Part shown: positions 54,300 to 64,000 of the stretch, one piece after another | Numbering within the stretch: the first letter of the stretch is position 1 | Layout of the letters: every line of letters begins with the position of its first letter | Assembly: GCA_031216915.1 (NCBI GenBank) | Contig: CM062288.1 | Span: 179,640,596 to 179,704,595, forward strand | Source: Pictodentalium vernedei | Taxonomy: Eukaryota; Mollusca; Scaphopoda; Dentaliida; Dentaliidae | Reading direction: 5' to 3' | DNA: 64,000 nt | Program-made: the position numbers and the translations under genes | Notes under the pieces: model-generated | What the model was told of the DNA's origin: nothing | Seen by the model: the letters and a program-made list of their open reading frames with translations, nothing else | Database searches by the model: none

Positions 54300-56866
54300 G
54301 AATTTCCAATGGCTTTTTTGGAAATTCTTCACTTTCATGAGCATATAACTCACGCTTTTTCAAATTCTTTCTTGTCCGGGTATACGGGTCACGTAATTGG
54401 CACAAATGGGGCAGAAATCAACGAGATGTATCTTGCCTTCTAAGAATGAGTTCCATTTCATTCAAGAATGCTGCATCTCCTCTTACAGATTCGTCATCAC
54501 AATCACCAAGTTCAGGTAAGTATGAGTCAATTTCGGCATTTGGTTTACTAGCTAGTACATGTTTCCTCATTTGGCCGTTTCCATTACTAGCATCAGAGAC
54601 CATTTCAGTTACTTCTTCACACTCTTCATCAGAAAACACCTCATCTAATGATCCAACCTCACACAGCTCTTCCCCATCACAGTCCTTGAGTTCCTGTCCC
54701 TCGTAAGACAGAACATCATTCGTATTATTATTACTTAAACCCATAACTGCAACTCCTTCGGGTAATGTGATCGTCTTGATCAAGCTCTTTATGTCCGATG
54801 GTGGATCAAATTTCAAAAGCTCTTCTCCTGAATTCTCAGATTCCATGCCCGATAAGCGAATACAGTTTATCAGACACAAGAAAGTCCTCAGAACCATTTA
54901 GCTTATTCAAAATGAAATTAGATTGTTGTGCAACCTCAACATCAAGGTCAATAGATTCCAAAGCCGATATAAGAAAATTCATCATTTCATCCCTGCTCAG
55001 TACTGTGATTTTTGACTGGCTTAGCTCTGAGTTTGATCTAGCATAGTGTTCAACCAATTACCAAAAATGGTCGCTGACCGATTACCTGGTATTTGACCTC
55101 ACAATCGGCCGATTCTGATGTCGATTCTGATTGTAATGCCGTGCACTACTAGACAAGTCGAGGCTCGAAATAAAACTACATTAAACTGAACATTTTTTCA
55201 CAGTGTTAAACTTCGTTGACTGGGGTCGCAGTAAAATTACCAGACGCGCACACTTGGGTAGTAAACATTGCTCTCAGACCCAGGTTTACCACCTAAGTGT
55301 ATGCGATTGGTAATTTCACTGCAACCTGAGACAATGGAGTGCAACCTTCACTTTTCCAGTATGGACTGACGATTGCAGCAAGTAGACTCAATTGTAAGCT
55401 TCACATGTCGTTTAACTTGTATATCCCGTAAAAGGGCATCGAGAGAGATTAAGAATACACATTGTGGTTGTTTCTCAACTTTATTAAATGGTATCATTGA
55501 CATCATTTCACATTAACAATTGAACAATTGCAGAAGATAATAAAATGCGGTTAATGAATCATCAAAAAAAAAAATGCTTGGCAACAATCGGTTGAACCCA
55601 TGTTCCAGGAGCCGTTGCCGTTGTTATCCGATTGCCCACAATCGGCCGATTATTGTGGCTGGTTCCGATCATCGGTTGAACATTAATCTAGCATTGGCAC
55701 ACTCTCAAGATCTCGGTATCTTGTCTTTAAGTGATGACGAAGATGTGTGTCCTGTAATTCCCATGCTTGTAATAACAAGAATGTGTCCTTTTGATAAAAG
55801 TTTCTTACAAATTTCTATCTAACTTTTTTCATTCATGTGTACTGAATAGTCATCAAGAATATACAATGCGTAGTCTTTGGGTGTAAACATGTTAAAGTGA
55901 TTTTTTCAGTTTTTGAAGTTGTCCCAAGAATAGTTTCTAGTCTGTATGATCTCTTTTCGGCCCATTGCACATTAACACTGGGTATAGGATCCAGTTTGAT
56001 GCGTGTCCCATTCCCTTTAAGTACGAATTCTGGCCTTGGGTTGGTTTTTATTGGATGTGAGCTATGTAAATACAGTCCCTCGCCCTCTGGATAACATGTA
56101 ATTTTTCTTTTGACATATGTGGGCTCCCCCTTTTTATGTCAATGACTCGTTCCAGTGAAGTGGCATTTGGTCTTTTGCCATAATTTTTTATGAAGATGTA
56201 CTTAACGCAAATGATGTTCTTTAAAAATTCGACAAGTCTATGAATTCTGTTTTTGTTCGATATAGTGAAGCGTTTGTTGGGCTTCTTCAAATCGACTCCA
56301 TCTTGCCCTGGATCCATTTGCGTGAAAATCGTAAGAGCTCTCATCATTTTGTTCTGACCACCTCTTATAAAGTTCATTGACTTTTGCCCAGAAAGTTTTC
56401 ACTGGCAGCCTGCCTTTCAGGCACCCTCTGATATCTATGAACCAATCATTCAAAGCTTGTCGGATGGGTTCAGATTTTCTTTTGCGTCCTCCCCACTCTC
56501 TCAGAATTTTTTCTTGCTACCACCCCCCTCTGCAAGTGCATCCCCAAGCTCTCTCTTCCCTCTACTAATACTATTCAGGCTTCTTCTGGTCATTTGAATT
56601 GCTTTAACCAACTTTTCATCATCAGATTTTAGGCCCCTGAGTGAGGGAAACATTTCATGTACTGCTTTGCACAAATACCCTTCAACAGGCTTAGGATTGA
56701 TGAATTTTTTTGCACTTTGTGCCCCAGACCATCGATCAATTAGACATGGCACACTTGACTTCTTTGTATTTTTTACACAGTTGACCCAGTTTTTCTTTCT
56801 CTTCCGTTGATTATTTTTCATATTGCTTTTTGAATGGTGATGCCATTTTGGGAAGCAAGTAAACAA
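54300..56866 (-). pseudogene. DDE transposase-like gene (pogo/CENP-B-type DDE_1 group), multiply frameshifted
   Basis: Minus-strand segments fall in the order of one protein: a basic N-terminal part (56866-56501), ALNDWFIDIRGCLKGRLP and FWAKVNELYKRW (about 56460-56350), KKPNKRFTISNKNRIHRLVE and FIKNYGKRPNAT, then PEFVLKGNGTR (about 56045), RSYRLETIL and the probable catalytic YILDDYSVHMNE (about 55870-55835). C-terminal pieces follow: NKLNGSEDFLVSDKLYS (about 54900), SLIKTITLPEGV and YEGQELKDCDGEELCE, and an acidic tail ending near 54418. I recall this order from large invertebrate DDE_1-type proteins. Several frameshifts and a hAT MITE (55036-55693) break it. The exact family name is uncertain. 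Confidence 0.65.
55036..55693. mobile_element. hAT-type MITE, 642 bp, 8-bp target duplication, inside the DDE pseudogene
   Basis: ATCTAGCA at 55036-55043 and 55686-55693 flanks ends TAGTGTTCAACC and GGTTGAACATTA. CAATCGGCCGATT motifs occur near both ends. Inside, GTCGCAGTAAAATTACCA near 55227 and TTGGTAATTTCACTGCAACC near 55310 form a foldback of about 100 bp, perhaps a second element nested in the first. No transposase. Confidence 0.82.
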
Positions 56867-57689
56867 TCTGAGGGTTCCCGCTGCCAGCTTCTCGCCAAGG
56901 TCTTCAATCTATTTATAGCTTAGTACAAGCTTTGAAAATTTAAACCAATTTCCAAATGTCTTGAGTATATAGGATAAAAGGAAATTTGAAATATATCCAC
57001 CTAAAAATGACATGTATAGATAGGTCTGTATGGATAACTGGATAGATGTGAGGAATATTCAATCGAAATTGAAGAGTTGCAACTGAACTGAATCAAAGCA
57101 CACTTTTCAATAGCTTACTTTTTGTTCGCAACTGTACAAGCATGCGTTCGCAAAACTACGTTGGCCTATCATCGGAGTATCAACTCTCGCAGAGGGATGC
57201 GCAGATTCATACATTCCAACTCATGATCTACTGAGGTAATGCATAATACGCACTGTACTTATGTTCACTGGACTGTGTGGACAGACGCCATGAGTTCCTT
57301 GCAGTTTGATTTTTTGTTGTTCAAATTCGATGACAAAATGCATAATTTTAATGATAATGTTGACCATCTTTTGCACCCATTTCATGTCACAAAATAATGA
57401 TGACATGACTGACATCGTCACTAAAACTGGAACATTGCATTGTGCTATCGGTGGTGTCAATCAGTCATTCAAGAAACAGCCGGACTACACATGACAGTGC
57501 TGGAAATCACTTCATTTGCACACAGTGGACTCACCCAGATATTGGTCACCGATTTAATTCATTTACGCATATACCATGTACTCAGATGTTTACTAATACC
57601 CTACTTGTATATCATCTCATGATCGCCAGTCAAACACTGAATGGGTAGTATGCTCATTTCAATCATGATTTTAATAATTGTACAGCGCA
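56867..57689. other. no recognisable feature
   Basis: Upstream of the DDE pseudogene (minus strand). Short frames on both strands at 57221-57648 show no motif. Confidence 0.4.
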
Positions 57690-57766
57690 AAATAATCATA
57701 CAGGGTGGATTTTTTATGGAAAATTAATAATCATACATGTACGATTATTTGGTACACAAGAGTAAC
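57690..57766. repeat. terminal-like repeat shared with 45776-45875 (inverted)
   Basis: ATTATTTGGTACACAAGAGTA ends here and the Gypsy integrase scrap begins about 20 bp later. It may be the right end of the element containing the DDE pseudogene, but the matching left end was not found near 53-54 kb. Confidence 0.4.
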
Positions 57767-57786
57767 ACTATATGCGCCAGGCCATT

Positions 57787-58014
57787 TCATGGCAGGGGCA
57801 TAAAGTGTAAAGGTCCCTTCTGGGTTTTCATAATAAAGTTATTACATACTAAACATTTTGTCACTTTGTCTTGTATAGTGAGTTTATTCTGGGCCAGAAT
57901 AACATCTCTTGCATAACACTTACATTTTCCAACTTCAAGGTGTTCTTTGTGAATTTCATCCAACATTTCATTTGTCATTGACACAGAGATTGTAACTTTT
58001 TCATATTTGTACAA
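57787..58014 (-). pseudogene. LTR-retrotransposon (Gypsy-type) integrase zinc-finger fragment
   Basis: The minus-strand frame reads MTNEMLDEIHKEHLEVGKCK ... DKVTKCLVCNNFIMKTQKGP. The H-x2-H and C-x2-C spacing and the surrounding residues match the H2C2 zinc-binding domain before the integrase core in Gypsy-type pol proteins (typically IHxGHxGIxKCxxRA ... CxxC). Only about 70 residues survive; no RT, protease or LTR is seen nearby. Confidence 0.65.
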
Positions 58015-58720
58015 TATTTTGTCTCATTCAACCTCCTTGTAATTCCAGTATTCCTGAATTTCATTTGCTGTCTCTTACTTTTCAACAAGCCAGAATTCTA
58101 GAACAGCTATTTTCAGTAAAATTTAAAATCCATGTCATTTTGTGATGACTGAAATTGTTCCATTTTATTGTTCAAATTGGCAGAATTGTTGACATTAATT
58201 ATCAGTTTCTATTTGTACATGTAGGTGAACTATGCTTACTGCGTCTACTATGAATAACCTTATGCCAAGCTTGTATGTTTTTGCTCAACTTGATAACGTC
58301 AAGTATTTGATATTGGGATGGTTTCGATCCGTAGTCTGTTTGTATGCCTGTATGTCTATTCATACATCCGTACCTCTGTCTGCCCATAATTCCTTTAGCA
58401 GGCCACATCTCTCACTCCATCGGTATCAAATTTCATACGTGACGGTAATGTCTAGATGGGAGCTATCAAATTTTTCCAAATTTTGTTGAAAAACATGACA
58501 GCTCATGACCATCTAGGATTAGACATATAAACTGTTAAAAATTCCATTAGCCCACCCTGCAGGCCACATCCCTCACCTGATCTTTTTCAGGTTTAAAGTC
58601 ACACATACACACACGTGCACGCATGCACACATTCACACACACATGCACACATGCACAGTGCTACCAGAAGTGATGACAAAGGAGTTTTTTTTTAAATCGG
58701 TGAGGATGGGCTGATTTTAT
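58015..58720. other. HINE-like leader sequence and CA-rich microsatellite
   Basis: TTGCTCAACTTGATAACGTC near 58276 and TGCCTGTATGTCTATTCATA near 58346 recall the leader/unit style of the HINE-like families; a related phrase occurs at 59587. A CA-rich stretch lies at about 58602-58660. No gene. Confidence 0.45.
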
Positions 58721-59578
58721 TAGTCCCCTACCGGCATCGCCGGAGGGGACTATAGGTTTGCACTCCATCCATCCGTCAGTCTGTCCGTCTGTCAGTCTGT
58801 CAGTCACACTTTAGTTTTCCGGAGTTTTTTTTGGAAACGCTTCAACGGAATGATTCATTTTTGTTAAACTACTATAGAACAATGACTTACAGATCAAGTT
58901 TGAGTTTCATGCTGATTGCATTATTCTTGTGTTAGTTACGGCCCTTGGAAATATGGAAAAGCCCCAAAATATCAGTTTTCCAGAGTTTTTGGGAATCGCT
59001 TCAATGGAATGATTTCTTTTTTGGTAAACTACTATAGAACGACGACTTACAGATCAAGTTTGAGTTTCATGCTGATTGCATTATTCTTGTGTTAGTTACA
59101 GCCCTTGGAAATATGGAAAAGCCCCAAAATATCAGTTTTCCGGAATTTTTTTTGGAAACGCTTTAACGGAATGATTTCATTTTTGGTAACCTTCTATAGA
59201 ATGATGACTTACAGATCAAGTTTCATTTGCACACTGTCCATCCGTCAATCTGTCAGTCAGTCTGTCAGTCATACTTTAGTTTTCCGGACTTTTTTTGGAA
59301 ATGCTTCAGCCGAATATTTCATTCTTGGTAACCTACTATAGAACAATGACTTACAGTTCAAGTTTGAGTTTCATGCTGATTGCATTATTCTTGTGTGAGT
59401 TATGGCCCTTGGAAATATGGAAAAGCGCCAAAATATCAGTTTTCTGAACTTTTTTTTTGGAAATGTTTCAATGGAATTCATGCTGTTCACATATAGGTTA
59501 TAACATTTGTATAATTATTAATGCTCATTAGTCCGGTAGGGGACATTGTATTGCTTCAGCGATACGTGCACTCTTGTT
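58721..59578 (+). repeat. HINE/pearl-like element family 4: TAGTCCCCTACCGGC hairpin, ~160-bp units, CTCTTGTT end
   Basis: Hairpin TAGTCCCCTACCGGC-ATC-GCCGGAGGGGACTA at 58721-58752, then a CCATCCGTCAGTCTGTCCGT leader. About five units start with TTTTCCGGAGTTTTT (near 58815, 58976, 59136, 59280 and 59438). The 3' end has TAGTCCGGTAGGGGAC (inverse of the 5' end), a small stem (TATTGC-TTCA-GCGATA) and CTCTTGTT at 59571-59578, the same terminal octamer as family 2. Confidence 0.72.
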
Positions 59579-59857
59579 TTTTCTTCTTGCTCAACTTGAC
59601 AATGTCTGGTATGAGCTATTGGGATGGGTTGTTTTCTGTTGAAACATAAGTGAATGACTTGGCATTACTGGAACTTTCTATTTAGTTTAGTACCTTCTTG
59701 CTCACATTGAGCTGCAATGTCATTGACACTTTCATTTCAGTTGGGATGAGTTTTTTTTTAACCAATTATCTATCTGCAGCATTATTGAAATAAATGGGAA
59801 TTTAATAATAATCAATACTTTAATTATAATTTTCACATAATTTATATTTTCTGTTAT

Positions 59858-60164
59858 TTATTCACAAAATAACCTATAAACTTCATTTTCCCCCAAATTA
59901 TCTTTTTTTTTTCCTGACGAAATGTATATTCCAGCGAAATACTTTTTAGGAGAACTGTCCATTTTGCTGGAGTTGTCTTCCAGTGAAAAGGCCATACCCC
60001 ATTCATACCATGGCATAAGTGAAACGGATGAATTCAAGTGGTATACGCTTCCAGAAATCAAAACATCTGTTTTTGGAACTTGGGATAAGTATTGGAAACA
60101 GTCATGTATAAAATGTACAGATTTTATAGAAAAAAGAATAAGAGTGGTATTTGATGACAAATAA
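59858..60164. other. overlapping open frames on both strands, unassigned
   Basis: Plus strand 59922-60164 (80 codons, MYIPAKYFLGELSILLEL...) is preceded by a T-rich tract and ATATTCCAG, which could be a splice acceptor. Minus strand 59858-60160 (100 codons) reads ISGSVYHLNSSVSLMPWYEW. I recognise neither as a family. At most one can be real, and both may be chance. Confidence 0.2.
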
Positions 60165-60699
60165 ATGATGATGATTAATTATGTCTGGGTTCCCACGCAG
60201 CCTTGAAAGCTTTGAATGGCCTTAAATTATCTAAATGTCATTCAAGGTCATGAATAACCTGGCAAGGGGCATGGGATGTTTGCATTGCAGCCTTAAAATC
60301 TCCCCGTCCCTTCCTCTTCCCCCCCCCCCCACCCCCCTCCAATTTCACAGACTTAATATTATAGTCTCACATTCCAGTCTCTGCATATTTATTCACCTGC
60401 ACACCTGTGATTTTGTGTAGTTGTGCATGATTTTGTGTGATTGCACTCAATTTCGGGTGATTGTGTATTTTTTAGTATGATTGCAGTATTTAGGCATACC
60501 CATATCAAAAGTTATGTTGCTATATTAAGAATAACCCAGCAATGCACTGCACAGTTTTATTTGGCACTAAAATCTAACCCACTGTTTGATTGGCTGATAC
60601 ATCCAGGACTTCCTGTTTTTAGCGAATGAAAAGAATTGTTTCATATTGTCTGTTGGAATGAAAACATGCCGCTAGAAAAATTGTCAATGAAATTGAAAA

Positions 60700-61026
60700 T
60701 TGGAAATGGGCAAATGCTCCTTTCAAGAAGAATGGGTTAGGTCACCCCTTTATAAAACCTGGGTCCAGTCAGTATCAGGCAACTCCAGTGTAGCAAAATG
60801 CAAGCTTTGCAAAACTGTATTCTCAGTTACTAGCATGGGAGAAAGTGTTCTCTGGTCACATTCAAAATCGGAAAAGCACACTGCTGTAATGAAAACTCTC
60901 GCTTCTCAGATGACAATACAGTTCGGCAAGAGTGACAATCGAAATTCCGAAGTTGAATCTGAGACCAAAGTTAGTTTACCAGATGTTGTGTCATCAGTTG
61001 ATGTCCAAAAAGCAGAAATAATATGA
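60700..61026 (+). pseudogene. isolated BED-type zinc finger exon of a hAT-like family
   Basis: The 108-codon frame opens MEMGKCSFQEEWVRSPLYKT and contains CKLCKTVFSVTSMGESVLWS followed by HSKSEKH. The C-x2-C ... H-x5-H arrangement is that of BED/C2H2 fingers at the N-terminus of hAT-derived proteins. No transposase core follows in the next kilobase, so it is a fragment or an exon whose partners are absent. It is not the same sequence as the finger at 15952-16231. Confidence 0.55.
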
Positions 61027-61928
61027 GTTCTGAAATGTTTCAGCACCCACTACAGTTATAATAGCTTTCTAGAAGGTTATTCTCTTATTTGTGTTAAAAA
61101 CTTTGATGGATGCTTATTTTGGAAAATTCAGCACCAACAGATGACCAAGAAGTTTGTGTTTGTGACTCTGTAGACTGCAAGTTCCAAAATTGAATGAAAA
61201 TATTCAGATTGAACAAGTGAAGGGTAAATTAATAAATAGATTATGTCTAAGTTTTAGGTTAATCAAAGCTATTGATTGTTTTCTCTGAAGTCAATAAAAA
61301 TATTTGTTGTCCACTTTTCAGAATATTCTAAATCTTGGGTTGGAAAAATATTCAGGCAATGAGTTCAACAAACAGTCATTGATTGGTTGTTGAACTTGTC
61401 ACCTGAATATTCAAAGGACTCCTATAAGTACTATTTGAGCAATGTTAACACAAAACAAAACAAATCCTTTGAGGCTTCCTCTCACTGATCTCAGAAAATA
61501 ACTGCATTCTGAGAAATAAGAATCAATATGATATTATTTTTCATCCCAACTGGAAATTTATCAAAAGCTTGAACAATGTATTAATAAAAAAAAATGATGG
61601 GACACCTTTTACTTATAAAGCTTATCACATATATTTGGATAAAGTGGTAATTAGTTTGATTTTTTGTATTTTGACCTCCAAATTTCTCAATGAAAAATCA
61701 TGTTTGGCCTTGAATAGCCTTGAATTTTGGTAAGACAGGGCTTGGAAAATCATTAGAAAATGCCTTGAAACAGCCTTCAATGGCCTTGAATTTCATGGCT
61801 TATCTCTTGCACCCTGTTCATGTGTTGGAAGTGGGTTTTGGAAAAAACTAAACCTCTCAACGTGACTCAAGAATGACAATATAAAGATTAAAAGTCAAGC
61901 CTGTTCAAACCATAAGGATGAATGGTTT
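61027..61928. other. no recognisable feature
   Basis: A/T-rich sequence without a supported frame. TGGCCTTGAATTTCATGGC-like phrases near 60200 and 61780 are minor repeats. Confidence 0.4.
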
Positions 61929-64000
61929 TCAAGATACTAGTAAAGATCCAATGTAGTTCCTTATCACACCTGATCCATGTGTTTTGGTCGAGGTCAGGGT
62001 CATTCGGAGTACGTCAATAATATGGAAATCCAAATTGTTGGACGAGTGGTCCGGTTCATTATAGTATTTGCTGACGGGTTTATCAAGTTTGTTTCTGATA
62101 TCCCTTGGGCGTGTGGTGGTGTTGCGGTTACTGGTTCTCAACAGATCACCGAAGTTAAGCAACGTTGAGCCCGGTTAGTCCTTGGATGGGTGATCGTCTG
62201 AGCGATCGATTCAGACTCCCGCATTGTGTCCTTGGGCAAGCCACTTAACCCCGATTGTCCACCTGGGGGCACTGCACATCGATGGTGCACATGTCTTCAA
62301 CCATTGTAACCCTGCCTGTGCTGCAGTGCGGAGTTACGATGTTGGGGAGCTGGCAGCTGCTCATTGTTGCTCGGTGGTTCTCTCCGGGCACTTCGGCTCC
62401 CTCCACCCATAAAACTGTCACCGACATGATATGACCTTGGCTGTTAAAGTGTCATTAAACCTTAATAAATAATAATAATAATTCTGATATCCCTTAAGTG
62501 TTCCAAGATATGGATGCAAAATGCTTGTTTAGTCTCGCCGACATATTGTATTTTGCATTTGTTGCAGGTCAAAAGGTAAATCACATTTCTGTTTTGACAG
62601 TTGTGTCTGCCTTTGACTTGAACTTCTGCTTGGTATTTGAAGCTTGGAACCAATTGCTGTTGGGTAACCTGGGTCAGATTAGGCAGTTGGTGATGTCACA
62701 AGGTCGGAAAGGACTGAGAATGCTCCATCCACTGATTTGTGGTCGAGGGGCCGGATACTCTAATTTTGATTGAACTAAAATGTTGCGTAGGTTCAGATTT
62801 CTACGGGAACGCCAATAGTGGCATGTCTGGAAAAAGTTCACTGCACGTGTCGGAGAGTTGGAGAATGGGCCAGAGTTTCTTTATCTCATTGAGTAAGGAA
62901 TAACTGTCAGGGTGATAGTTGATGACAAACGGTATTCAGTTATTGTCCTTCTTGGCACGGGGTATGAACAGAATGTCCCTGTCCCTACCCTTTGCCTTGA
63001 TGAATGCTTCCTGAAGTATGGCTTGTGGATAGTGCCTGTTATTATAATATTGTATCATGTTGAGGGCATTTTTGTCAAAGTCGTCATTGGTACATACCTT
63101 GCAAACCCACAGGAGTTGTCCATAGGGGCCACCAGCCTTACAAGGGTAAGGGTGAGAGGAGATGAAATCCAGATAACTGTGAGTGTCAGTTTCTTTGGTT
63201 TGTAGGAGCTTTTTTCCATTACAGATGACCTTTGTGTCCAGAAATGTGACAGAAAGGTCAGAATATTCCAATGTGAATTTTATGGAGTGATGGGTCTCGT
63301 TATAGTATTTTAAGAACTGCTTGAGGGCCACTTCTCCATGTGACCATACCATAAAATGTCATCAATGAACCTGATGTACATGTCCAGTTTGAGGGTGCCC
63401 TGTTTAGGAGCTTCTCCTCAAATTCTCTCATAAATATATTGGTGAAGGATGGAGCTGGGGGGGGGGGTGCCCATAGCCATGCCTGAGATATGAAGGTAAT
63501 GTTCTCCATTGAAGTCAAAATTATTACTGTGTTTTGAGATGGTTAAGCCGACATTGCTGAGCTTGAAGTCTGGTTTGTGTTTCCGTAGGCTATTAGCTAG
63601 ATCTACAAGTCCCTCTTGGTTTGGATGTTAGTGTAAAGTGAGGTGACATCCATAGTGACAAGAAGAAAGGTGTCCTTGCATTCAAATCAGCTGATCTTGG
63701 AAATAAAGTCTGTAGTATCTTTAATGTAACTTGGATAAGAACAGACGAACCTGTTGATGTGTGCGTCCACAAAGCTGCTGATATTGGCATTTGGCTGCCA
63801 GACCTGCTTACAATAGGTCGTCCTGAAATTTTGTGTAGAAGATACAGCTGAGGTGGTCTAGTGTACCTAGTTGTTAGGCCCTCGTGACATTTGTCACTAA
63901 TTTCACCTTTTTAGTGTAGTTTATTAACCTCATTGAGGACTGATGTAAAATGTTTGTCCGATAAGTCTTCACTCACCTTATAGTAGAAGGTGGAGTTCCT
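61929..64000 (-). pseudogene. Penelope-like element: reverse transcriptase and GIY-YIG endonuclease, runs off the window
   Basis: Minus strand. RT motifs: DVTSLYTNIQTKRD (about 63640-63600), HISGMAMG and APSFTNIFMREFEEKLL (about 63490-63410), the catalytic RFIDDILWYG (about 63375-63345), then KFTLEYSDLSVTFLDTKV and DTHSYLDFISSHPYPCKAGG. The GIY-YIG part reads NVIYLLTCNKCKIQYVGETK near 62600, then HLRDIR, where a SINE (62107-62481) intervenes. It resumes DIRNKLDKPVSKYYNEPDHS and ends GSLLVS at 61929. Several frameshifts and a stop make it inactive. Penelope elements reverse transcribe at a nick made by the GIY-YIG domain. Confidence 0.82.
62093..62495 (+). mobile_element. SINE with a 5S rRNA-like head, inserted in the Penelope element
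   Basis: TTCTGATATCCCTT occurs at 62093-62106 and 62482-62495, a 14-bp target duplication around a 375-bp SINE. The head (about 62140-62200) reads AGATCACCGAAGTTAAGCAA, then CCCGGTTAGTCCTTGGATGG, then GTGATCG. These correspond in order to the internal promoter region of invertebrate 5S rRNA. From about 62225 the body (TTGTGTCCTTGGGCAAGCCA, ACATCGATGGTGCACATGTC, GGGGAGCTGGCAGCTGC) is that of the tRNA-headed SINE at 52021-52390. The 3' end is AATAATAATAAT. Confidence 0.85.

Noticed and set aside
54446-54706. Serine-rich plus-strand ORF
   Set aside because: It is the antisense of the acidic C-terminal tail of the minus-strand DDE pseudogene.
62105-62205. A functional 5S rRNA gene
   Set aside because: Only the internal promoter-like half matches; the 5' and 3' ends of 5S rRNA are missing and the segment is fused to a SINE body within a 14-bp target duplication.

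Overview
This window is invertebrate repeat-rich DNA. I find no convincing single-copy host gene: almost everything that can be read is a mobile element or a remnant of one. The mix of DIRS tyrosine-recombinase retrotransposons, Penelope-like, LINE, Tc1, hAT-like and TTAA-targeting DNA elements, tRNA/5S-headed SINEs and 'pearl'/HINE-like tandem-repeat elements suggests a marine lophotrochozoan (mollusc or a relative). That assignment is inference from repeat types, not from a marker gene.

Layout. 1-6015: a decayed DIRS copy (DIRS-1) cut by the window edge and carrying a TTAA-flanked foldback MITE. 6016-15250: tandem-repeat elements with 5' hairpins, CCGTCC-rich leaders and ~145-170 bp repeat units. 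15254-45443: what I read as one large nest. An outer, internally deleted DIRS (DIRS-4) holds a hAT-like transposase gene in its 5' region and another DIRS (DIRS-3) in its gag. The hAT-like gene holds a MULE-like MITE in its intron, a nearly complete 7.1 kb DIRS (DIRS-2, 17906-25022), a small TTAA MITE and a 3.1 kb TTAA element. DIRS-3 holds a LINE (about 34858-40213) with 406-bp promoter-like monomers. 45444-49044: flanking repeats, a complete but dead Tc1 element (45953-47454) and a near-perfect 70-nt hairpin. 49045-52390: more HINE-like repeats and three SINE pieces. 54300-57000: a minus-strand DDE transposase pseudogene interrupted by a hAT MITE. 57787-58014: a Gypsy-type integrase scrap. 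58721-59578: another HINE-like element. 60700-61026: a lone BED-type zinc finger exon. 61929-64000: a minus-strand Penelope-like element split by a SINE with a 14-bp target-site duplication.

How the genes relate. In the DIRS copies the order is gag, then RT-RNase H-methyltransferase-like, then tyrosine recombinase (YR). The last two overlap in different frames and are bounded by inverted terminal repeats plus an internal complementary region (ICR) that copies the joined ends. Only DIRS-2 keeps an intact gag and YR; its RT-MT frame is broken by a 17-bp deletion and a TAG, so no copy here looks autonomous. The observations most worth checking are the nested DIRS-4/DIRS-3/DIRS-2 structure, one SINE body carried by either a tRNA-like or a 5S rRNA-like head, and the shared architecture of the HINE-like families.
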